NCBI GenBank assembly: GCA_030267565.1
Contig: BRXU01000001.1
Location: forward strand, 6,262,001 to 6,326,000
Source of the DNA: Pleodorina starrii
Taxonomy: Eukaryota; Chlorophyta; Chlorophyceae; Chlamydomonadales; Volvocaceae
Length of the DNA: 64,000 nucleotides
Reading direction: 5' to 3'
Part shown: positions 1 through 10,672 of the stretch, piece by piece
Position numbering within the stretch: position 1 is the first letter of the stretch
How the letters are laid out: each line of letters starts with the position of its first letter
Notes under the pieces: model-generated
Told to the model about the DNA's origin: nothing
What the model saw: the letters and a program-made list of their open reading frames with translations, nothing else
Database searches by the model: none
Program-made: the position numbers and the translations under genes

Positions 1-2500
1 TCCAGTCTGATGGCCATGCCGCTGTTCTAGGCGTACCGATTCGGAAAAGTAATAGCCTTTCCCAATAAATCTACCTATAGGTTGCAAGTGTTAACGATCA
101 TTAGTCCAGGAGGAAGCTTAGGATCGTGCTCAGCACGTCATCTATGACGCGGCTTGCCGCTCAGCACTCATTCAACATGTCGTACAAGCGGTCAAGCCCT
201 GGCTTCTCGGTACGAGACGGCGGGTTCTTGGACGAAGTAGTCGTAATGTCCCCTTGTCGTACTTTCAACATCGGAGTTTTTGCTAAGAATGTTCTCTGTA
301 ACAGCTATTTGCCGTGTTGCGACTTCGCTTCATCCTTGTATTCCCGCCTCTCCCACCCTGTCTGGCGCGCGCGACGCGTCGCTTGGCCACCGGGTCTGGA
401 CCGCCCGGTGGTTAAGAGCCTAGGTCACGGCCAGCCACTGGTCCAACGTCAAAATGGAGATTTGACGTGGTTTTGGGAGACGAGCAGGGGTCGAGCCGAT
501 CAGCGGGGAGACCGGATTTAGCGCCAAGCCTATCAGCGGGGCGGGGAATGGGATTGGCTGGGTTGTGGCACCAGTTCGTTACATCGTCGGTCACACAACG
601 TCGTTGGTCGCAATTGCAAGTCCGTCGGGACTCGGCTCTGGTGGCAGCGCCGCTAGGCCTTCATTTAGCGTTAAGCAAGTGTAACGAATGACGACAAGGA
701 GCAGCGTCAGCTCGTATTTACCATAGCCACATCGACCCATATTGCAAAATAATAATCCACAGCTACCAAAACACCCCCCTGACGATATAATTCAAGGAAC
801 TTTCACATTTTAATAATATGACAGGCACGGACGGTACCTGACGGTGGACCCCAGGCGGGGGCTGGGACAGACGTGGCCCGCAGGGTCCGCAGACTTCGCC
901 TGTCCCTGTCCAGCATTGGATCTGGTCCGCCTTGGCCTCCAGATAAAGTTTACCGTATGGACTCAAGCCACAAAATAATTACTAGATGCGCCAGGCTACG
1001 CGTCCATATCCACCGCCGAGCAAAGTGCCCGCTTAGACACTGAACACGCCCCCGCTGCCCCCCTCTAGGTTTTGGCTTCACCAGCAAACTCCGGGCTGAT
1101 GCGCCGATCTGGTCCGCAGACGAGAGCGAGCCAAGCAGATCAACAATTTGCACAGATACGAACTCCACCGACTCGACGACGACAGCCCACTTGCCCAGAT
1201 GCCCACGGCACCGTACAACCCGTACTGTACGACTCATGCCTCGGGCCTCCTCCATGCCACCTCAGCCACCCCAGGAGTCTAGGCGCCGCCCAGACCAACC
1301 CCCGGCGCTGCAATGGGTCCCTCTCCCATCCCATAGAGAAGGCGATACCAGGCTGGCGGGACCCACGTGGATCCCGAATCCAACGGCCAACGGCAGGGCC
1401 AGAGGCATCTGGGAGGGATACCGGTAACAGCTACTCCAGTCGCTATCCGCCGCTGCCGAGTCCCCCGACCCGCCAACAGACCCTACGGTATCCAGCGCCC
1501 GCGCCACGCGAAAACGAGCGCCAGCAGATGCCAGATGCGAGGATGCAAAATCTCGCCCCAGTGAGGGCGAGATTACGGTATGAAAATTAAGGAAACTCAA
1601 TCCTGGAGCGCAGACACGCAGAGGCAGATACGGTAGGCAGAGGCAAGCCGCCGCCCGCGAGCCGGGCGTCAGGCACTCGCCCCCCGCAGCCCGCCAGTCC
1701 GTCTGGGTGGCAGCAGCGTGGCTCCCAGCGTGGCAAGACCCGCCAACCCTCCTCCTCTGTACCACAACCAAAACCCACGCCTCGGCCCCCCGCCGGGAGC
1801 TAGTACTTACCTCAAGTACACATCGCATGCCTCTACATCGCCTTATAAGTTATAATGGCCAATTAGAAACAGCTCAACGCAACAGACAGCAGCGGGGATG
1901 GAGGCGGCGTTGTGGCCAACCGCCAAACGCCCGCCCGCTGCCAATGAACTTATAAGAAAAGAAGAAGACGGCAGGGAATCGCGAATCGGCACGTTCCCTC
2001 CGCCTGTTGTTGTCTCAATGATGCTGGTCCTGCGCAATGCCTTTCCCTATCCGGAGGCCAGAGCGCCAACCGTCGCTTCAGGCACTTGCGCGCCGCCGCC
2101 GCCGGGGCCAAAGGGGCCGCGGCCCGGCCCGGTCCGTAACAGTTCTTACGAGCACGACCAACTGCCAACCGCCGCACTGCAACGCACGACCGAAATCATG
2201 AAAAGCTCGAACATCCAAAAGGTACACCTCCCCCCCCCCGAGTACACCTGCTCGCCCGGCCAGTACTTGATTGAACAAGGACATCCTTGGCCCAAGGAGG
2301 GCTGGCCTTCAACCACGCACCACCGTGAGTCAGAGAAAACACGACGGCCTCACACACACGTATGGGGGTGAGCGGCACACCAATACCAAACACATGTGCG
2401 TTGGGGCCGGAAGCGCACAGCCTACGTCCGGCCCGAATCTCGTACCGCAACCAATCAATCCCTACCATGTACATTTCCGAGCGGTCCCCGGGGATCCGCG
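1..2500. other. Unassigned sequence, no supported gene
   Basis: I find no chain of exons with consistent phase here. The stretch is GC-rich from about 1050 onward, with overlapping open frames on both strands, which is usual for such composition. The right part should contain the 3' UTR of the methyltransferase that ends at 2501 on the minus strand. A strong minus-strand donor (GAG then GTAAGT, 1813-1805) suggests an unresolved minus-strand exon near 1815-1850, but I could not connect it to anything. Confidence 0.4.
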
Positions 2501-5500
2501 TCATGGCCGATCATCTCGATCGTCATCGTCATCGCCGCCACCACCGCCGGCTGTAGCCGTATCGAGGCCATTGCTACGGCTGCAGCCGGTGTAGCTGGTT
2601 CCGTCGATAGCGTCCAAAAATGCGAATGCGTCCTGAACTGACGCGGAGAGTCGCCGATAGCTTACGGTGCGCGCCCGGATCGGCCCCTCCATGGCGGCCC
2701 GGCCCAGACGCGCCTGGCCGCTGCAGCCGGCGGCGGCCGCGGACGGCGGCGGAGCCGCCGCGGCGACGGCGGGCGCAGCCCCACACGGCGCCATGCCGCA
2801 GCGGAAGGCGGACGAGCCGCCGCCGTCAGCGGTCGCCTCGGTCGGTGCCGCGCCGGCGGCGCCCGAGTCGTCTGCCGCAGCCGCCAGCGGATCCACCAGC
2901 GCCTGCCGCCGCGTCTCCGCCACCTCCGCTGCCTCCCCGTCATCGCTTCGGCCCACCTCGCCCTCGCCATCCTGCTGGGGTATGGCCGGCCCCTCGAGTG
3001 CCCCTGAGCCCCACTCGCCACCCGGCTCTGGCCAATCGTCGCGGACGCCTGTAGCCCTGTCCGGGACATGTCGGAGCCCCCGGGACGTCTGCGGCCGCGG
3101 GCTGGCCGGCTCGATGGGCTGCTGTTGCTGCTGGTCCGGATAATGGCTGCCGTGCTGGTTATGGTGGTGGTTGTGGTGGTTGTGGCGGCCGCTGTAGTGC
3201 AGGTGCTGCAACTGGTCGACGTCCAGCTGCGACTCAGATGAGCCACTGGCCATCAGGGCGGCGGCGGCGGCGGCTTGGCGCTCGCGCTCGCGCTCCAGCT
3301 CTCGTTCCTGCTGCTCGCGCTCGAAGGTAGCCCTGCGGATGCAGTACAGTGCAGTACAGTGCAGTACAGTGTAGCGGCAGCGCGGGGCTCGGCTGCGGGG
3401 AAGGCGAGCGTGCACTCGGCAGGTACAGTCAGCTCGCCGCTGCGCTGCCACGCGGCATGGTGCGCGAGCGCGCGCCCGCCCAAGTGCATCTGCCGAGCGC
3501 GGGCTGGGCAAACCACAACGCTTCCAGCAACCCAGACGCTGTTTGCTGCGCACTGGCAGGAGGCCCCGCCCACCTGGAGGTCGTCCTGACGCGCCGGCCC
3601 CGGCCCAGAATGCCCTGCATCGCATCGCATCGCGTTTCGCGCAGGACACCAGCACAGCACAGCACAGGGTAGCATAAGTGGGCATATTTAGTTATCTACA
3701 CAGCGCGAGCGCACCGTGACGTGGGCAGGACAGAGCGCCAGCAGGTGTCGCTTGTCGGGGTGGGGTGTGGGACAGGGGTTCACACAGACACCCGAAACAG
3801 GCAAGGCCAGCACCGACCCACGGGTCACCGACCCAGCGCCATCCGACCCCATCCGACTCCACGCGTCGCTGCGGCTCACATTCATTTCCCGCCCACCCAC
3901 CCACCCCACCCTACTCCACCCTACTCCACCCACGGACCTGCGGCAGCTTGAGCTCTCCGCTCACCACCTCCGCCACCGCCCTGACGGTGGCCCTCCAGCC
4001 CTCCGGCAGCCGGGCCTTGCCGTCCCGGCGGCCCTGGTTGTCGGCTGGCAGCACCAACGGCGACCGGCGGCACACGTACGCGTAAAAGAACGACGCCGGG
4101 TCGAAGGGCTCCGGCAGACCCACTGCGGAGAGGGGGGACGCCGGGAAGCGCGGGATCACACACGGAGCCTTGTGTGTGTACGGCAGTCGGAAACGGGGTT
4201 GGAAAAAAACACCGACCTCCACGGTCCATTCCCGGACAAGTCGTCGACCGCGACCCGTGGACCTTGATGTCTTCCCACCACCACAACACAGTACGGCGCC
4301 CAGCAGAGCCCTGCGCCTTCCCGCTCGCCCCCAGCTCAGCCCAGCACGACACCCCAAGGAAGACCCCTCGAGGGGTGCCGTACATCAAGGTTTGCCGTGA
4401 CTGAGGCGGACGGCGGCGCGGTTCCCCTCAGAGCTGGCCTGCCGTGCTTTCGTACCTATGGTGCCGTCCGGCTGTACTTCGAGGGGCCCCAGGTACGACA
4501 GGGGTTTGGCCGTGTCGTTCAGGGGGATGGCGCGGCCGGGCGCCGATGGCGCGTATTGGTCCTCCGGCACTCGCCGCACCAGACACACCTGCGAATGAAC
4601 GCCGCGGCAGACGGTACCGCATCAGGCGGCGACGGGCCATCAGATGCAAGTGGAGGAGGAAGTTGCAGGATGGCTGAAAACTGGCTGCGACCCGGAGAGC
4701 TTCCTTGTCCAAGTGCAATACACACAGTCGCGCGCCCACCCCTCCCTGCCCCCGCATCCGCGCTGCACCTCGCTCCTCTCCCTCCCGCCCTCCCTCCCTC
4801 ACCTGCACGCTCCAGTCAAACTCGGGGCGGTTGACCAGGCTGAGGCGCTGCGACGGAGCGCCCAGCGTGACGAGCAGGAAGACCCCGCCGGGGATGAGCA
4901 CCCTGGTGGAGGGGGTGGAGGCGGGGGAGAGCCAATGGCACGAAACACACGACACGCGTCCGGCAGTAGGCGGCAGGCATGCAACGCAGCGGTTGGGTGA
5001 TGGAGAGTGGGGAGTTCAGGACGGGTGACGGGCAACGGCGAAAAACGAACAGGTCCAGGGCCTGACAACAGCAACACGTGTAGCCTACCAGCACAGCAAT
5101 ATAATATGCGCCAGCACTGATCCACCAAAGCGGTGACTCTGCGGCAGTCCATCCACCGCTGCACGTCGCCGCCGAACCACGGGTCACTTCTCCCCGTCGA
5201 CCCACACCCCACCTCTCACCACCCCACTCCACCTCTCACCACCCCACCCCACCTCTCACCACCCCACCCCACCTCTCACCCTCCCTCGACCGCTCCTTCT
5301 TCCCTTCGCTCCGTTGCGCTCGCCTTGTACAAACCGCACCCGACCCCAGCACCCCACCCGTCCCACCCACTCAGCTCACCACCCCACCTGGATATCTCCC
5401 GAAACATGCTCCTGATGTCGTTCGCCGCGTCCTTGCTGCACAGCAGGGCATCCACAGTGCCTACGAGGACAGGCGGGGCGGGAGAGGCGCTTGAGCGCGC

Positions 5501-6838
5501 GGGGCGCCTGGGAAGAAAGGGCTGCTGAGAATGTGTTTTTTGGTGCAGCCACAGACTGGACTGCTGCCACGGTCGTGACGTTTTAGTGTCGCAGTCAGAG
5601 GCTGCGTCACAGCAAAACGGCTAATACGGTAGATGCGGGAAGAGTAAAACCGGCTGCGGTTCCAATTGCAGCTGCGACTGCGACTGCGCTTCGGCGGTCA
5701 TCGAGCTGCAGCGCAGGGCCCCGGGTGAAGCTCACCCTTATCGATCACGCTCCCGAACTGGCAGTCCAGGAACTCGGGCATGCTGCAAAAGGGAGTATGG
5801 GGGGAGGGGCGGGGGTGGAGATGTGGCGCAGCGCGGCGCAGTGCGGCCGGCGACAAGGCGGAGAGGAGCGCGGCGGTGAGGCGCGCGACCAACACCCCGG
5901 ACGACAGGGTGGTTGAGTCATGCGAGTGCGCGGCATGTCGTGATGCGAGGGGATGGCAGAAGCTGGCAGCTGTCGCTGGCTCATGATGGATGAGCCGATG
6001 AGCGCGAGGGGACCTCTGGAGGGCGGATCGGGCAGGCGGTGTGAGAGACGTTCCTACTGGGTATCGACTGGAAGAGCACCGGTGGCGGCGGGGGCAGAAG
6101 TAGCAGCAGCAATGACGGCAGTCAGCGTCAGGGGCAGGGGCAGGCCGTCGCCCGTCGGGAGCCAGCTGTGACGAGTGGGCCCCGTCCCGACCACGTGCAC
6201 GCCCATGAGCCCCCGTCCCAGGTGACCCCGCCCCCGCTCCCGTCCACGCCTCCGCTTCAACACCGCCCAAGCACTGCCCCTCCCCTCCAACGTCTTCACC
6301 GCCGCCCCGGCCCCCCTGCTGCTCCCACTCTTACCTGCGGCAGTCGGACACCACGTAGCGCAGGTTGGGTATGTGCTTGTGCTTTGCGCGCATCTGCTCA
6401 ATCACCACCTCGGAAATGTCGGTCTGCGAGGCAGTGTTGGTTTGGCAATGACAGCGACGAGCGGCAGGGAGGGCGGGGAGGGCAGGGAGGGCAGGAGGGA
6501 GGGCAGGTTTATTTCGGGAAGGTTCCGGACCGTCCCAAGGGACATTCGCTGCAGTCAGTTATTGCAGGCGCTGAAGGACATTTGGCGGTGAGCGTGAAGC
6601 CTGCGGAGGCGGCCAGGGGGGCCCCCCCCCAGTGACGCTGTTGAAGATGAGGCAGCGGGGGAGCAGCCGACCGGCCTTACGTCCTGCCCTGAACAGCCTA
6701 CTCACGTTCACGACTTGGTAGCCATCCTTCGCCATGCCCTCCTGGAAGTTGCTGTTGCCGCAGCCCACGTGCAACACCGATTTGGTGCGCTTAATGAAAG
6801 CGCGGACAATCTTGCGGAGTGCCGTGTACCCGTAAAAC
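2501..6838 (-). CDS. METTL13/EEF1A-KMT4-like SAM-dependent methyltransferase, 5' end missing
   Basis: Class I methyltransferase, by family likely acting on protein lysine or N-terminal residues. Exons on the minus strand: 6838-6706, 6423-6335, 5782-5736, 5460-5388, 4902-4803, 4588-4456, 4122-about 3930, 3332-2501; phases agree throughout, with the 3930 donor chosen for phase. About 533 residues are seen. Motif I reads HVGCGNSNFQ (SAM loop, typical of METTL13-type enzymes), followed by TDISEVVIEQM, SVIDKGTVDALL and VLIPGGVFLLVTLG, all in family order. The last exon adds about 276 residues of low complexity: a Gln/Glu/Arg coiled segment, a His/Asn-rich run, Ala-rich parts and a Gly-then-Asp run before the stop. 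The start is unresolved; a possible upstream exon ends at 6942 and would supply the Trp before FYGYTALRK. The exact substrate cannot be read from sequence. Confidence 0.75.
5205..5280. repeat. 20-bp tandem repeat in a methyltransferase intron
   Basis: About three and a half copies of a 20-base C-rich unit (ACCTCTCACC alternating with ACCCCACCCC or ACCCCACTCC). It lies in the intron between the exons 5460-5388 and 4902-4803. It looks like a simple intronic minisatellite. Confidence 0.85.
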
Positions 6839-8664
6839 CTGCGGGCCGTCAAGTTGGACAGGGAAGCATATTCTGAGGGACTTTTTCCCACGCAAGGTTA
6901 AGCCATGGAGATGTCGAGCGCTTTGTAGGTAGAAATGTTACCATCCAGGTTTTTCAGGTGCGGGGCATGCGCGACCTTTGGCACGGCATTGTGTAAAATG
7001 AACTCAGCCTATGGATAATTCATTGTTGTGCTTTCATGTTGCATGCATGATTACGATTTTCAAAGGCGCGAATATTGCTGAGCCTGTCGCAGACCACACC
7101 ACCACCAGTTAACGACGCAAGTGGCTGGATATCAGAGCCCGCTAACCGGCAACCTCACCAGTCGAACTCGCAGGGCTGTGACTTGTATCTGCTGTTCCAG
7201 TAATCCTTCTCGGCATACCGCACATTTGCGAGTCGGGCCTGAATGGAGTTTGCTACCGCAGTCTCTGGGGCTGAGGCCATCTCAAAAGTTCACAATTGAC
7301 TGTAATCCGAACAGAGGCTCAAGCCACAAAAGTTAACTGGCGGAGGAAAAAGAACAGCTTTCGGCTCAGAGGCTCACAAAATATCGATATTCATTACTGT
7401 GTCCGCACGGATATAAAACATGACATTTTGTTGCCCGATCACCAACAACGGTGCGGGCCAAAGTTTCTATGCAGGAGTGTAGGTTCGTGTACGGGTTACA
7501 AACTCTCGGTACGAACCAGAGGTACGAACTGGCAGCTGGCAGCTGGTTACAAACTCTGCATTGCTCCGAACTAAAATGCTCTTCCTAATCAGCTGCAGTA
7601 ACTTACTAAAATGTATTGTTGGTGGTCACTTTGATGATGATGATGATGTTACAAGCTCGTAAGGCCCAGACGAGCCCCTGACGAGCCAGGAGGCTCGTGG
7701 ACCACTTGAACTCGAAACACAAGAACACAGAAAGAAAATAAAGACGTAAGCCTTGAACTGAACTATAGAAATAATTGTTCGTTCAGGTCACTTTACAATG
7801 CGCAAAGGTTCGACGACCCTTGTGACCCGCGCCTTGAGTGGGGGAAAAGACCTGAGAGTGAAGTGCCTGATGGTTTGGCAGGGCATGTACCGACATAATG
7901 CCCAACAGCACCATAAACAGGTGCAGATAATGTGATGGCGTCTGCTCACTTGCATGGCCTGTGCCTGTCGGAGTTATTAGTTATGTATGTCCCTGTCTGC
8001 CCGCTGTCTGTTTCTGCAGTGGCACCGTAGAACCTGGCAGTCCCTGTGGTGTGAATCCGGAAGTCACGAAGACGTTGAACATTAGACCCACAGAGTCGTG
8101 CGATCGCACTATGTAGCTGTTATCCAGCTCCTCTGTAATTGATTAACGAAGACGTGCGCATAAGTTTAATTTTCGGCTGTGCCTAAAGCCCGGCGGAGTT
8201 TAGAATGGGCCTTATGCCATGTGCCAACGCTCGATTTCTCTGTCGTGCTTTCCTTAAGCTTTCTGCGGATGAGGATGCAGAAGCAGAAGGCCCTATCGGG
8301 TACTCTTTTGTTCAACTGTTCATTTTCTACATCCTACACACACTACGGCTCTACGGGTCCCACTGCTGTTTTGGGATTCGACTTGCTCAGCGAACCTGAC
8401 TTGTGGCCTTGTCTGCAGTTTCTGTCATGCACCGCTCTCCACAATGATTGCAGCCACCACTGAGAGGGCCGAAGGTGTCTTGCCGATATATCCCAAGTGG
8501 CCCACTCGCGCGGGCTAATCACCGCGCGTATTGCACCCCGCAGGAATCGATCACACGACGTCGGCTCGGTGAACCGAATGTCAGCGCTGTCCCGTACACA
8601 CCCGTATTGCACGTATATTGCATTTTTATTCTCTGCTGACCAGCTCTTTCCAGCTGTACCTCCG

Positions 8665-8715
8665 AACAAACAAACAAACAAACAAACAAACAAACAAACA
8701 AACAAACAAACAAAC
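8665..8715. repeat. (CAAA)n microsatellite
   Basis: An uninterrupted tetranucleotide run of about 50 bases in the spacer. It has no coding context. Confidence 0.95.
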
Positions 8716-8807
8716 GCCCCTCCCTCGCATGCCCGAGAAAGCAGAAAGCAGCCAGAGAAGCCCCTAACGGGTTCTCTGCCGTGCTTTCTTTACGCTTTCT
8801 TCGGGAA

Positions 8808-8844
8808 CATGGATCTTGACAAGGCGCTGCTGCTTCTCGACAAG
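8808..8844 (+). repeat. 37-bp block shared with the fold-back arms at 51 kb
   Basis: This block opens with ATG and would translate as MDLDKALLLLDK. The same 37 bases occur on the minus strand at 51056-51020 and, with one change, on the plus strand at 51705-51741. The sequence on both sides differs from the 51-kb copies. It may be a fragment of a transposable element whose reading frame begins here. Confidence 0.7.
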
Positions 8845-8940
8845 CATGGGCCGGCCGTGCATCCTCAGACAATTCATTTCGTCGGGTCCGGCATTTCGTT
8901 TGATGCACCTGCTTTGACGGACGTTCAGTGAACGTTTCCC

Positions 8941-8985
8941 GTGACTGTTCGCTGAACATTCAGTGAACGTTCAGCGAACAGTCAC
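8941..8985. repeat. Perfect 17-bp inverted repeat
   Basis: The arms GTGACTGTTCGCTGAAC (8941-8957) and its exact reverse complement (8969-8985) flank an 11-base loop. Further TTCA/TGAA-type half-palindromes surround it. This could be a transposon end or a small hairpin. Confidence 0.8.
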
Positions 8986-9031
8986 CAGTCGTTCACGTCG
9001 TGAACGGAAACACCCGCGCTTACCCTAAGTT

Positions 9032-9124
9032 TTGCAAGGTTTCTCAGTTCCAGGGAACTAGGCGTTAAACCTGCACCGCCATTATATTTGGCGATGCAGG
9101 TGAGACGCCTAGTTTCCATTGCAA
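9032..9124. repeat. Imperfect hairpin of about 40-bp arms
   Basis: The 5' arm pairs with the 3' arm through GGAACTAGGCG/CGCCTAGTTTCC, ACCTGCA/TGCAGGT and GCC/GGC, with small internal loops. TTGCAA stands at both outer ends. The shape fits a small non-autonomous element or a small-RNA precursor. Confidence 0.65.
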
Positions 9125-10137
9125 AGGTTTGCACGGGGTCTCGGGCGGGGTCTCAGGGGGCTTCACCCCTTTCGATAACAAGCTGTATTTGCATAGCGAA
9201 CATTCTTCCCGCGACCACAGGGCACCACACCACAGCTCTGCTAGCCGGTCCGACCGCCTTGACGCATATGACTATAGATTGCAAGGGACAAACTATGAGG
9301 GGCAAACTGGTTGTTGCTTGTTGGGCGCCAAGCCGCAAATGCACGCACGATGCGGTCTTCTGCGGGCCACCCAACAAATCCAGTCGGCAACCTAGGGTAC
9401 CGGTACTTCTACATTCCCTGTCCTAATGTTAAAGTTGTCAAGCAAGCCTCTCTAAGGCGAATCCCTCGGTAGCAAAGCCTTGCACTCTCGTCGGCATAGG
9501 CACGTCCTGGCACGTCGTCGCGACCCTCGCAAGCAGTTCCGCTGTCCTTCTGTTTGCAAGTCAGCCTGATATGTAAATGATTCACTCCATGTCTACTGTT
9601 AAGTAACTTAAGCCAATGCGCTGGCCGGAAGAATTGCACAGTGCCGAGATGGAGCGCGATGCTATACATGGGGCGGATTGCCAAAGCCGCAGGAATTTCG
9701 GGAATAAAGCTCTGGCTGTCTATCAGCAGGAATGTCAACACTCTCACACTTGACACCCTCGCCGCCCCAGCACTCAACTTGACCCGTACGGATTCAACGG
9801 GGCCCCGCCCTTTTTCCGGCTTCAAGGAAGCCGACACCAACCCCTTGTCAATCCCGCAAGGGAATATCCTGCGCCATGAAAACAGTTAATCGTCCCCCAT
9901 CCAGAAGTCCGCCACCACTGTTGCGCTTATATGCGGGTTGCAAGGATTAGACATTAGAGGACATTAGCGCGGAGGCCTTTGCAACCCTCCGCGCTTATCT
10001 TATTTAGGACCGCAAGTGTGAGGGTATCTATCTCCACCCGGCCACCGCCCTGGTGGATGGCGTGGCATCGTTTACGTGGCATCCATAAACCAAAGCATCA
10101 TTATTTGCGAACGCACAAACGCGAAGCGTTCGTTGCA

Positions 10138-10212
10138 TAACCGGGCAGCGGCGGGGCTCATTACTAACCGGGCAGCGGCGTTCATTGCCTAACCGGGCAG
10201 CGGCGGGGCTCC
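10138..10212. repeat. Three-copy CCGGGCAGCGGCG tandem repeat
   Basis: AACCGGGCAGCGGCG occurs three times at irregular spacing of about 25 bases, interleaved with GGGGCTC or TTCATT. No gene covers it. Confidence 0.8.
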
Positions 10213-10552
10213 ACATGACCGCAACCAGTGCAAACAGGACGAAGTATCCTTAGTTTGTGCACACAACGACGACATTTTTTATGCAACAGCGAGGCAAATG
10301 TGACTGTGTTTGTGTTCATTCGGTCGTGTGGCCGTCATCGTATCCAGCCAGCTCCTCTGTAATAACGGATTTATCGTACCGTGGCCCCGCCCTGCCCCTC
10401 CCTGCCCCGCCGTACCTGTCTACCTTCCTCGCGCCTTCCAAAAATGCAGTCGGCAGGAATAGTTTTTGTTTTTAAGTGCATTGGATATGCTTATTACTTA
10501 ACGCCGAAGAAGGCGTTTGGTTGGTTCCGTAACCGTCCATCACAAGCTTTCA

Positions 10553-10642
10553 GTTTCCGAGTTATTAACAAAAACACTCTTCCGTTTCCGCTCCTCTGTA
10601 ATTAATTAATCCGTTTCCGAGTTATTAACGAAAACACTCTTC
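10553..10642 (+). promoter_or_regulatory. 30-bp direct repeat just upstream of the glycosidase start
   Basis: A 30-base unit beginning GTTTCCGAGTTATTAAC is present at 10553-10582 and again at 10613-10642 with one mismatch, a period of exactly 60 bases. The second copy ends 30 bases before the proposed start codon at 10673. The position suggests 5' UTR or core promoter, but no function can be read. Confidence 0.5.
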
Positions 10643-10672
10643 AGTTTCAGGTTGGCAATATTGCTCCGGTTA

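Larger units (their letters stand above)
6839..10672. other. Gene-poor spacer between methyltransferase and glycosidase genes
   Basis: No exon chain is supported over about 3.8 kb, and base composition is more AT-rich than in the flanking genes. It holds a CAAA microsatellite, two inverted repeats, a short block shared with the fold-back element at 51 kb, a triplicated CCGGGCAGCGGCG motif and a 30-base direct repeat just before the glycosidase start. The motif CTCCTCTGTAAT recurs near 8129, 10351 and 10591. It probably contains the 5' exon of the methyltransferase (around 6942-7000) and the promoter of the glycosidase. Confidence 0.5.

Noticed and set aside
3253..3675. Open frames extending the methyltransferase last exon upstream of 3332
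   Set aside because: The sequence upstream of 3332 is a GCAGTACAGT tandem repeat followed by a clear acceptor, and the frames are Arg/Cys-rich intron translation.
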